Shown here piece after piece: positions 1-7,269 of a DNA stretch of 41,975 nucleotides. Under the pieces are notes generated by a model. That model saw only the letters and a list, made by a program, of their open reading frames with translations, was not told the DNA's origin and searched no databases. Origin of the DNA: TWA4 sp051879215 (GTDB lineage Bacteria; Bacillota; Clostridia; Lachnospirales; Lachnospiraceae); NCBI GenBank assembly GCA_051879215.1, contig JBJELP010000115.1:1-41975 (forward strand). The letters are read 5' to 3'. Position 1 is the first letter of the stretch. The number at the start of each line of letters is the position of its first letter. The translations under genes and the position numbers were made by a program.

Positions 1-2
1 AG

Positions 3-236
3 GAAGAAGCCGCAGACTTTGCAGTATTTGTGGCAGACCAGGGAGCGGAACAGTGCGGTTTCTGCAATCCCGGTTTTGTTATGAACACCATTGCCCTTTT
101 ACGGGAAAATCCGGATCCCACCGATGAGGAAATCAAAGCCTATCTGGCGGGAAATCTCTGCAGATGCTCCGGTTATGAGGGTCAGCTGCGGGGGATCCGG
201 GCATATCTTGATCAGAAGAAAGAAAAGGAGGGCTGA
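3..236 (+). CDS. Xanthine dehydrogenase-type [2Fe-2S] subunit, 3' part only (cut by window edge)
   Basis: This is the C-terminal part of the small iron-sulfur subunit of a molybdenum hydroxylase. The frame is open to the window edge, so the true start lies outside; a GTG at 30 is internal. The visible piece holds the second, alpha-helical [2Fe-2S] domain of the family: a CGFC motif in QCGFCNPGF and the CRC motif in NLCRCSGY, which supply the four cluster cysteines. The plant-type first cluster is missing because it lies upstream. The subunit passes electrons between the molybdopterin site and either a FAD subunit or a ferredoxin. The stop lies three bases before the Mo subunit start at 240, so the two are translationally linked. 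Seen: motifs and spacing. Inferred: purine as substrate, from the wider context. Confidence 0.9.
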   Translation, partial: EEAADFAVFVADQGAEQCGFCNPGFVMNTIALLRENPDPTDEEIKAYLAGNLCRCSGYEGQLRGIRAYLDQKKEKEG

Positions 237-239
237 TCC

Positions 240-2549
240 ATGGAAGATAAGAGAAAATCAGTAGGACAGCCGGTCCGTAAAAAAGATGCCATGCAGCTTC
301 TTCTGGGGAAGCCCGCCTATGTGGAGGATGTGACGCCCGTCGATGCGCTGGTGGTCAAGGTTCTGAGAAGCCCCCATGCCCATGCTCTGATCGAAGAGAT
401 TAAAGTCGATACTGCCCTGAAGGTGCCGGGCATTGTGGCTGTATATACCTATAAAGATGTACCGCAGAAACGTTTTACCATGGCCGGCCAGACATATCCG
501 GAGCCGTCCCCCTATGACCGCCTTTTGCTGGATCAGAGGGTTCGTTTTGTGGGAGATGCGGTGGCTATTATTGCCGGTGAAGATGAAAAAGCCGTGGACA
601 AGGCCATGAAACGGATCCGTGTAACCTATAAGGTACTGGAGCCGGTGCTGGATATGCATACAGCAAAGGACAATCCGATTCTGGTTCATCCGGAAGACAA
701 CTGGAAATCACTCTGCCCGGTGGGTGCGGATAACCGGAGAAATCTCTGTGCAAGCGACGTGGATTCCCATGGAGATGTGGATGCTGTCATGGCAGATTGT
801 GATGAAATTGTAGAACACACCTGGCGTGTACAGCCTGCCCAGCAGGCGATGATGGAGACCTTCCGTACCTATACGGAAATGGACCGTTACGGCAGACTTC
901 ATGTCATCAGTTCCACCCAGATTGTATTCCACTGCAGACGAATCATTGCCAACGCACTGGATATTCCCAAATCCAGAGTCCGTGTGGAAAAACCCCGCAT
1001 TGGCGGTGGCTTCGGTGCCAAACAGACCGTGGTTGCGGAAGTATATCCTGCGTTTGTTACCTGGAAGACAGGCCGTCCGGCAAGGATGATTTATACCAGA
1101 AGAGAATGCCAGATTGCCGGTTCTCCCCGCCACGAGATGGAAGTTCACGTAAAACTGGGAGCTTCCAGGGATGGAAAAATCCGTGCTCTGGATATCTATA
1201 CGCTGTCTAATACCGGTGCCTTCGGGGAACACGGCCCCACAACTGTCGGACTTTCCGGACATAAATCCATTCCGCTTTACACCGGAGGTCTGGAAGCCCA
1301 TCGTTTCAGTTATGACGTTGTCTACACCAATCTGCAGGCATCCGGTGCCTACCGCGGATACGGTGCAACCCAGGGCCTGTTTGCTGTGGAAAGCGCGGTA
1401 AATGAACTGGCGGAACGGCTGCACATGGATCCCATTGTGCTTCGTGAGAAAAATATCGTCAGAGAAGGTATGCAGATGCCTGCTTACTTCGGTGAAATGG
1501 CCAATGCCTGTGCACTGGACCGCTGCATCACTCATTGTAAGGAACTTTTCCATTGGGATGAAAAAGCACCTGTCCGTGATATGGGCAACGGCAGGGTGCG
1601 CACCGCCGGTCTGGCACTGGCCATGCAGGGATCCTGTATTTCCAATCTGGATGTGGGTTCTGCCACCATGAAGCTGGGGGATGAAGGTTTTTACAATCTG
1701 ATTATCGGTGCAGCCGATATGGGTACGGGCTGCGATACCATTCTGGCGCAGATGGCAGCAGAGTGCATGGAATGCCCTGTGGAAGAAATTGAAGTATTCG
1801 GTGCAGATACCGACGCTTCTCCTTATGATTCCGGTTCCTATGCTTCTTCTACCACATATCTGACAGGTAAGGCGGTTGAAATGGCATGTGAAGAGCTTAA
1901 GAGCAATATGTGTCAGATTGCGGCAGAAATGATGAACTGTGAAGTCGGTGATGTGGAATTCACCGGAGACGGTGTCCGCAGACTGGACGGCAGTGGATTT
2001 GTTTCCCGTTTTGATATTGCAACCAAGTCCATGATGAACAATGCCATTGCGGCCCAGACAACGGCAACCCACTGTTCACCGGTATCACCGCCGCCCTATA
2101 TGGTGGGTATGGTTGAAATCGAACTGGATAAAGAAACCGGCAAAGTGGATATTATTGACTATGCGGCAGTTGTGGACTGCGGCACGGTGATCAACCCCAA
2201 CCTGGCCAGAGTGCAGACCGAGGGCGGTATTGTTCAGGGAATCGGCATGACCCTTTATGAAGGCGTTACCTATCAGCCGGACGGACACATTTCTGAAAAT
2301 TCACTGATGCAGTATAAGATCCCCACCCGTCTGGACATGGGAAAACTCCGTGTGGAATTTGAAGAAAGCTATGAACCCACCGGCCCGTTTGGTGCCAAGT
2401 CCATCGGTGAAATCGTAATCAATACACCGGCTCCGGCCATTGCACATGCGATTTATAAAATCACAGGTGTATGGCACAGAAGACTACCTATCACACCGGA
2501 AAAGATTCTGATGAGTATGGAACAGAAGAAATCCGGATCCGGGGAATAA
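240..2549 (+). CDS. Molybdenum hydroxylase large (Mo-binding) subunit, xanthine dehydrogenase family
   Basis: This 769-residue protein has the full layout of the molybdopterin-binding subunit of the xanthine dehydrogenase/aldehyde oxidase family: an N-terminal a/b hammerhead domain (about residues 10-125) and two Mo-binding domains. Family motifs visible are GGGFGAKQ, GAYRGYGATQG and, near the end, GAKSIGEI, whose Glu724 matches the catalytic base. It is not fused to its Fe-S domain, unlike the second hydroxylase at 38830. It overlaps functionally with the Fe-S gene just before it and the MocA-type gene 13 bases after it. No FAD subunit is visible; it may lie upstream of the window. Substrate is not certain: xanthine, urate or another N-heterocycle is possible. 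The family is sure; purine specificity is inferred. Confidence 0.9.
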   Translation: MEDKRKSVGQPVRKKDAMQLLLGKPAYVEDVTPVDALVVKVLRSPHAHALIEEIKVDTALKVPGIVAVYTYKDVPQKRFTMAGQTYPEPSPYDRLLLDQRVRFVGDAVAIIAGEDEKAVDKAMKRIRVTYKVLEPVLDMHTAKDNPILVHPEDNWKSLCPVGADNRRNLCASDVDSHGDVDAVMADCDEIVEHTWRVQPAQQAMMETFRTYTEMDRYGRLHVISSTQIVFHCRRIIANALDIPKSRVRVEKPRIGGGFGAKQTVVAEVYPAFVTWKTGRPARMIYTRRECQIAGSPRHEMEVHVKLGASRDGKIRALDIYTLSNTGAFGEHGPTTVGLSGHKSIPLYTGGLEAHRFSYDVVYTNLQASGAYRGYGATQGLFAVESAVNELAERLHMDPIVLREKNIVREGMQMPAYFGEMANACALDRCITHCKELFHWDEKAPVRDMGNGRVRTAGLALAMQGSCISNLDVGSATMKLGDEGFYNLIIGAADMGTGCDTILAQMAAECMECPVEEIEVFGADTDASPYDSGSYASSTTYLTGKAVEMACEELKSNMCQIAAEMMNCEVGDVEFTGDGVRRLDGSGFVSRFDIATKSMMNNAIAAQTTATHCSPVSPPPYMVGMVEIELDKETGKVDIIDYAAVVDCGTVINPNLARVQTEGGIVQGIGMTLYEGVTYQPDGHISENSLMQYKIPTRLDMGKLRVEFEESYEPTGPFGAKSIGEIVINTPAPAIAHAIYKITGVWHRRLPITPEKILMSMEQKKSGSGE

Positions 2550-2562
2550 GAGCAGAGAAAAT

Positions 2563-3183
2563 ATGATTTATATTATTTTTATGGCGGCTGGAAACAGCCG
2601 CCGATTTGGTTTGAATAAGTTATTGTATATGCTGGATGGAAAACCGCTGTACCGCCACGGACTGGACTGTCTGCTTCGGGCGGCGGAAAATCACCGGGAT
2701 TGTAAGATTCTGGTGGTTTCCCAGTATGATGAAATTCTGAATACGGTCACCACTATGGGGAAAGAAGGCAGTCCAGTTCCGATGAAAGCATTATACAGCC
2801 CGGAAAGTGTACAGGGAGCTTCATTTACCATCAAAAATGCCCTGCAATATCTGCAGCAGACTGCATCTGTTTCGGCAGAGGATTACCTCATGTTTATGAC
2901 AGCAGATCAGCCGTATATATCAGAGGAAACATTAAAAAAGATTCTTTCCGCTACTGATGAGATGAAAAAAGGGCAGTATGAAACGGCTTCGGTATACTGC
3001 GGTGATATGCCGGGAAATCCGACCATGTTTTCCGCCGGTCTGATACCGGAACTGATGGAACTGTCCGGTGATCAGGGCGGCAGAAGAGTCATACGGAAAC
3101 ACAGCTGTTTTGCGGTTCCGATTGAGGATGGAAGAGAATTGAAGGATATTGATGTACCGGAGGATCTGATTCCACCGGTGTGA
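2563..3183 (+). CDS. mocA: MocA-type molybdenum cofactor nucleotidyltransferase (YgfJ-like)
   Basis: This 206-residue protein is a NTP-transferase of the MobA/MocA group. The N-terminal nucleotide-binding signature MAAGNSRRFGLNKL (about residues 7-20) and the TADQPY motif around residue 109 are both present. MocA enzymes add CMP to molybdopterin to make the dinucleotide cofactor used by xanthine dehydrogenase-type enzymes. YgfJ, a relative, sits in the E. coli purine/selenium cluster. It follows the Mo subunit by 13 bases and is probably co-transcribed, so it likely matures the cofactor of that hydroxylase and perhaps the one at 38830. No clear terminator follows; the next promoter starts at 3232. 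Seen: motif and location. Known: family reaction. CMP versus GMP transfer is not decided by what I can see. Confidence 0.85.
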   Translation: MIYIIFMAAGNSRRFGLNKLLYMLDGKPLYRHGLDCLLRAAENHRDCKILVVSQYDEILNTVTTMGKEGSPVPMKALYSPESVQGASFTIKNALQYLQQTASVSAEDYLMFMTADQPYISEETLKKILSATDEMKKGQYETASVYCGDMPGNPTMFSAGLIPELMELSGDQGGRRVIRKHSCFAVPIEDGRELKDIDVPEDLIPPV

Positions 3184-3231
3184 GACGTGTGTTTCTGAAA
3201 CTGCATAACCGGATAGAAACAGATGTAACCA

Positions 3232-3260
3232 TTTACAGAAATCCCAAAAAATGGTATAGT
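3232..3260 (+). promoter_or_regulatory. Candidate sigma-A promoter of the HTH regulator gene
   Basis: TTTACA at 3232-3237 and TATAGT at 3255-3260 are separated by 17 bases, with TGG just before the -10 box. Transcription would start near 3267, about 80 bases before the regulator start codon. Confidence 0.6.
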
Positions 3261-3345
3261 AGTTAAACTGGATAATTTCTATTGCATATGAATCAGAAAA
3301 AAGGAAAGATTTCATATTTATCTTAGATGAAACATGAGGGATGAA

Positions 3346-4827
3346 ATGGAGGAAAAAAACAGATTTAGTAAACTGCTGCAGGATCTGATGACAGAAGCTG
3401 ATGTGAAAAACTATGTTCTGGCGAATGAACTGCAGTATGATGTTTCCTATATCAGTAAATGGGTGAGCGGACGCGCGCTTCCGACTGAAAAATCGGTCAA
3501 AAAGGTTCTGGAAGGAATCAGCAGATGTATTGTCAATACAGCCGATGAAAATAAACAAAAGAGTATGATGGCAGATTATCATGTGGATAATCTGGAGGAT
3601 CTGCAGCTGGCGATTCATGATAACCTGAGTGCAGAATATCAGTATGTTAAAGAAACACAGAAAGCAACCGGAAAGGATGTGGCACCGAAGACCTCCTGTT
3701 TTCCGGAATTGAGTCTGCTGCGATACATATCCAAAATGCATCATCCGGTACTTCGAAGAGTACATTCCCTGGACATTGTGGCGGCACTGGATCTTCTGAA
3801 TGTGGAGCACGAGCAGAGAATACAGTTTACCATGATAGAAAATGAACATTTGCCGGAAATCGGTGGATATCCGGATGTACATTATTCCATGATTATTCAT
3901 ATCCGGCCGGAAAGCTGGGACTATATCAATGATACGCTGTTTCTGATTCATCTGCTGACGGTCAACTCGGCCATTGATTTTCAGTTGTACGGGGATGATC
4001 AGGCAGCAGGCCATCTGATTTTTACGGTAAGAAATGATTTTATGATTTCAGGAATTCTTCTGAATAAAGACAGATGCATCGCGGTTATGATGAGCGAGGA
4101 AGAAGAAAACTGCAATATTGCATATAAAAATGTGAAGACATTGTGCACCCATGAAAAACTGTTGTTCCGAAAAGTGACAATGGAGAACATGATTTCCGGA
4201 CGGGAGTATCTTCTTTCATTGCTGGCACCGAATCAGAGATGGTCCATCGGCCATCTGACTGAGCATTTTCTGCCGGATGATCTGTTTGAAGAAATTCTGG
4301 AAGATGCAATTTCTGCCGGAAAACTTTCCTCTGATCCGGAAAAACTGCGTTCGTTACATAAACTGACACAGAAAGTACTGGAGGAGTCCCAAATCCGTCT
4401 GCTGATTTATGAAACGGCTTTTTCCAATCTGGCGGTTGCTTCTAAAATCGATTTCTATAACTGCAAAGTGTATCTGAGTGCAGATCAGAGAATGCGGTTC
4501 ATGAAACATCTGTATTCACTTTGTGAAAAAAATGAAAATCTGAACATTCGTCTTGTATACGGTAAATTTGTTTCAGATTTTGAATATCTGGACAACCAGA
4601 GTACCTTTGTATCGGATACCATTTCCTGTCTGCGTCTGGAGCGTATCGGAAGTTTAAATAACTGTATGATAGTAAATCGATCGGATGTTCAGAAAATATT
4701 TGAACGTACCTTTGAAGAGTTCTGGAATTATGAAGACAGTGTGGTGATATCTGACCGGGCAGCCATTCTGCAATATATTGATCACATGATGCACAGTATC
4801 AGTCTGATTCTGCAGATGGAGCAGTAA
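3346..4827 (+). CDS. Large HTH (XRE-like) transcriptional regulator, ligand unknown
   Basis: This 493-residue protein begins with a helix-turn-helix (about residues 5-60): the stretch VSYISKWVSGRALPTEKSVK resembles an XRE-type recognition segment. The remaining 430 or so residues match no domain I recognise and have no membrane segment. The start at 3346 is preferred because GAGGG at 3336-3340 lies five bases before it; an ATG at 3334 in the same frame would add four residues but lacks a Shine-Dalgarno site. It is monocistronic, with its own promoter at 3232 and a strong terminator at 4894. The nearest target is the AMP-forming ligase gene downstream, but nothing in the sequence proves that link. 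Also possible is a role in the purine hydroxylase locus upstream. The DNA-binding role is likely; the signal is unknown. Confidence 0.65.
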   Translation: MEEKNRFSKLLQDLMTEADVKNYVLANELQYDVSYISKWVSGRALPTEKSVKKVLEGISRCIVNTADENKQKSMMADYHVDNLEDLQLAIHDNLSAEYQYVKETQKATGKDVAPKTSCFPELSLLRYISKMHHPVLRRVHSLDIVAALDLLNVEHEQRIQFTMIENEHLPEIGGYPDVHYSMIIHIRPESWDYINDTLFLIHLLTVNSAIDFQLYGDDQAAGHLIFTVRNDFMISGILLNKDRCIAVMMSEEEENCNIAYKNVKTLCTHEKLLFRKVTMENMISGREYLLSLLAPNQRWSIGHLTEHFLPDDLFEEILEDAISAGKLSSDPEKLRSLHKLTQKVLEESQIRLLIYETAFSNLAVASKIDFYNCKVYLSADQRMRFMKHLYSLCEKNENLNIRLVYGKFVSDFEYLDNQSTFVSDTISCLRLERIGSLNNCMIVNRSDVQKIFERTFEEFWNYEDSVVISDRAAILQYIDHMMHSISLILQMEQ

Positions 4828-4893
4828 AGCGATAAAGTAATAAGCGGTAAAGCCGAAAAAATGAATAAATGAATAAACTAATGGATAAAAGAA

Positions 4894-4944
4894 TAGAAAA
4901 ATGAAAAAAGTGATTCATATTGAATCACTTTTTTCATTTTTCTA
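4894..4944. terminator. Bidirectional terminator with perfect 24-bp arms
   Basis: Bases 4894-4917 and 4921-4944 are exact reverse complements around a 3-base loop (TAT). The A-rich left arm and T-rich right arm give a U tract on either strand. It separates the regulator gene from the ligase gene. Confidence 0.8.
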
Positions 4945-4974
4945 GAAACATAGTTCACATTTTAAATAAACTGT

Positions 4975-4990
4975 CACGAAAAGTCTCGTG
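4975..4990 (+). other. Short hairpin upstream of the ligase gene
   Basis: CACGA (4975-4979) pairs with TCGTG (4986-4990) and is followed by CTTTTC and a run of seven T. It could be a weak second terminator or a regulator site. A TATGAT sequence at 5011-5016 may be a -10 box, but I see no matching -35. Confidence 0.3.
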
Positions 4991-5075
4991 CTTTTCATTT
5001 TTTTGTGGTGTATGATAACTGATGTCGTACAGCGGCAGGATAATTTCGAGTAGAGTGTTTGAGGAGAATATAGAC

Positions 5076-6821
5076 ATGAATAGTAAAATGACTGGAAAAC
5101 CGAGTATTGATCGTCCCTGGCTGAACCATTATCCTGATTTTATGAAAAATATCCAGATTCCGGAGTGTTCTCTCTGGGATTATTTCAAAATGAATTGTCC
5201 CGGTGAAGATGTGGCAGCAATCCACTATTATGGAGAAGATATCCTCTGGAAGACTGTTTTTGAGCAGGCAGAAGCCACTGCATGTGCTTTGAAGGCCCTT
5301 GGACTGGGAGAAGGAGACCAGATTCCGGTATTCCTTCGTGCTGTTCCGGAATTTGTATATCTGCTGCTTGCAGCAGAAAAAATCGGTGCATCCATTCTGT
5401 GCCGTGACAATACACTGGAAGAAAATGTGGAAGCTGTTGCAAAAGCCGGTGCAAAAGTGATTTTTGTACATGATTTTCTTTCCCAGCGTGCATTGAATGC
5501 TTATCTGGAAGGCAGCGGCGTAGAAAAAGTGATTATGCTGGAAGCACTTCATTCCGGAAGCCGTGATGCAATGCCTGATTATGTACAGGAATGTCTGGAT
5601 GCAATTTATCCGGGTAAAAAGGCACAGGGACCGGCTGTGGTAAGCTGGGACAAGTTCCTGGAAGATGGAAGAAAGATGAAAGGAAAGGCAGAAGCACCGG
5701 CTGATATTAACCGCCCTCTGCTGCGTGCATATACCAGTGGTTCCACCGGTCCTTCCAAACAGGTAATCCATTCCGCACATACCATCATCGGTGTCGTACA
5801 TCAGCTGAATTTCTATGGAAACGCAGATGGTTTCCGTCCTACATGGCTGATCACCATTCTTCCTCCGGCACTGGTGGCTGTGGTAATCTCCATGATGGTG
5901 ATGCCTATGGCATCCAATAAGCTGCTGATTCTGGATCCCTTCTGTGCTCCGGAAGATGTGGATCTGGAAATGATGCGTTATCGTCCTAATATTTGGCCGA
6001 TCATTCCTCTGTTTATCGAGACCGTAATGCAGAACGGCCGTGTTCCGGATGATTACGATATGTCCCACTTACTGTCTTCCGGTATCGGATGCGAATCCTA
6101 CAACAATAAGCAGATTCATAATGCGGAGAAATTCCTGGCTGCCCATAACTGTCATGTAAACTTCAGTGTGGCATACGGATGCAGTGAAGCAGGTTCCAAT
6201 CTGACGATTCCTTCTCTGACACGTGCAATGACCGATGGCTGTGTAGGACTTCCCATGTCCCTTACCACAATCAGCATTTTCAAACCCGGAACACAGGAAG
6301 AATTAAGCTACAACCAGCATGGAGAAATCTGTGTCAGCGGCCCCGGTGTGATGCTGGGATATGATAACGAAGAAGCGACTGCAGAAAGCCTTCAGACCCA
6401 TGCAGACGGCAAAGTATGGCTGCATACCGGTGACATCGGCTACATGAGCGAAGACGGCAATCTCTTTGCCCTGACCCGTGGAGCTGCACCCCGTTTCGAA
6501 GGTGGAGATCTGGCCACTCTTCCCATGGAAAACTGCCTGGCAAATGCAAATATCGAAGGTATCGCTGATGAATTCTTCGTAGTGGTTCCCGACGATAAAC
6601 ACGAAGGCTATTTCCTTCCTTATCTGTATGTGGTTCTGGAAGATGGCTATTCATTGGAAGATGTGGAAGCAAAAATCCGAGCAAACCTGGAATCCTATAT
6701 GCAGCCTGTAGAGATCACTGTCCTGCCGGAACGTCCTTTCTTCCATTTTAAAACAAACCGTATCGGTATGAAGAACGATATTCTGGAAGCAAGAGTTAAT
6801 AAAAAGGAAAGATGCGCGTAA
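5076..6821 (+). CDS. AMP-dependent synthetase/ligase family enzyme, substrate unknown
   Basis: This 581-residue protein belongs to the adenylate-forming (ANL) superfamily, which activates a carboxylate with ATP, often for thioester formation with CoA. The P-loop-like motif YTSGSTGPSK is at residues 219-228, AYGCSEAGS marks the adenine-binding region, and LHTGDIGY holds the conserved Asp of the TGD motif. The C-terminal region FKTNRIGMKND is where the catalytic lysine is expected, although the usual GK spacing is altered. The start at 5076 is chosen because GAGGAG lies at 5061-5066; the longer frame from 5022 has no such site and its extra residues do not look like family sequence. It stands alone between terminators at 4894 and 6891, so neighbours give no substrate. 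The family is sure; acyl-CoA synthetase is the best guess. Confidence 0.75.
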   Translation: MNSKMTGKPSIDRPWLNHYPDFMKNIQIPECSLWDYFKMNCPGEDVAAIHYYGEDILWKTVFEQAEATACALKALGLGEGDQIPVFLRAVPEFVYLLLAAEKIGASILCRDNTLEENVEAVAKAGAKVIFVHDFLSQRALNAYLEGSGVEKVIMLEALHSGSRDAMPDYVQECLDAIYPGKKAQGPAVVSWDKFLEDGRKMKGKAEAPADINRPLLRAYTSGSTGPSKQVIHSAHTIIGVVHQLNFYGNADGFRPTWLITILPPALVAVVISMMVMPMASNKLLILDPFCAPEDVDLEMMRYRPNIWPIIPLFIETVMQNGRVPDDYDMSHLLSSGIGCESYNNKQIHNAEKFLAAHNCHVNFSVAYGCSEAGSNLTIPSLTRAMTDGCVGLPMSLTTISIFKPGTQEELSYNQHGEICVSGPGVMLGYDNEEATAESLQTHADGKVWLHTGDIGYMSEDGNLFALTRGAAPRFEGGDLATLPMENCLANANIEGIADEFFVVVPDDKHEGYFLPYLYVVLEDGYSLEDVEAKIRANLESYMQPVEITVLPERPFFHFKTNRIGMKNDILEARVNKKERCA

Positions 6822-6890
6822 AGCGGGTTCCTGATCTGAAAAAATATATTCAGCGGCAGAACCATGATGGTTTCTGTTCACTGGATTACC

Positions 6891-6921
6891 AAAAAGGAGA
6901 CCTTAACAGGGTCTCCTTTTT
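6891..6921 (+). terminator. Intrinsic terminator after the AMP-forming ligase
   Basis: AAAAAGGAGACC (6891-6902) pairs with GGTCTCCTTTTT (6910-6921) around a 7-base loop. The A-run on the left also makes it usable on the other strand. Confidence 0.8.
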
Positions 6922-7032
6922 CAGTTGCGGAAAATACATCCCTGCAGCATCCGCCCCAAAAAAATCGGGATTTCATATACAGATAGTGTAGTTTATTTTC
7001 CTATATTATACATGTTTGCAATGGATGAAAAT

Positions 7033-7061
7033 TTGTACTTAAAAAATACTATTAATATATA
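7033..7061 (+). promoter_or_regulatory. Candidate promoter of the giant SLH/transglutaminase gene
   Basis: TTGTAC at 7033-7038 and TATATA at 7056-7061 are 17 bases apart. TATAAT at 7058-7063 is an alternative -10 with a 19-base spacer. The AT-rich setting makes chance matches likely. Confidence 0.4.
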
Positions 7062-7125
7062 ATTATTGCTTGCCATATTTTTCGGTTCATGGTATTCTTG
7101 CATTGCTATGATTAGTTTTTTTAAG

Positions 7126-7170
7126 GTGTAAAACAGTCATTTTATTAAGAACTGACATGTGTAAAACAGT
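7126..7170 (+). repeat. Pair of 12-bp direct repeats
   Basis: GTGTAAAACAGT occurs at 7126-7137 and again at 7159-7170. The 33-base period is close to three helical turns, as for tandem sites of one regulator. No function is proven. Confidence 0.45.
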
Positions 7171-7190
7171 GAAAAAACGATCAGCTTTGT

Positions 7191-7218
7191 TTCCTTGTCC
7201 GGAAGAAAGGTCAAGGAA
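7191..7218 (+). other. Leader hairpin
   Basis: TTCCTTG (7191-7197) pairs with CAAGGAA (7212-7218) in the presumed 5' leader. No U tract follows, so it is not a terminator; it may influence mRNA stability. Confidence 0.3.
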
Positions 7219-7269
7219 GGAAAACAGTAAACCGTAACAGAACAACCACGCTAAAGGAGGCGGAAGATA

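Larger units (their letters stand above)
6922..7269 (+). other. 348-bp leader/intergenic region before the giant SLH gene
   Basis: No coding sequence is seen. The region is AT-rich and holds a candidate promoter (7033-7061), two copies of GTGTAAAACAGT 33 bases apart (7126-7137 and 7159-7170), a hairpin (7191-7218) and the ribosome site AAAGGAGG at 7253-7260. If the promoter is right, the gene has a leader of about 200 bases. Confidence 0.5.

Noticed and set aside
708..2072. Long open frame on the minus strand opposite the Mo subunit gene.
   Set aside because: It has no family resemblance or ribosome site and mirrors the codon pattern of the real gene. Similar shadow frames opposite 40393-41658, 34823-35836 and 4995-6068 were rejected for the same reason.
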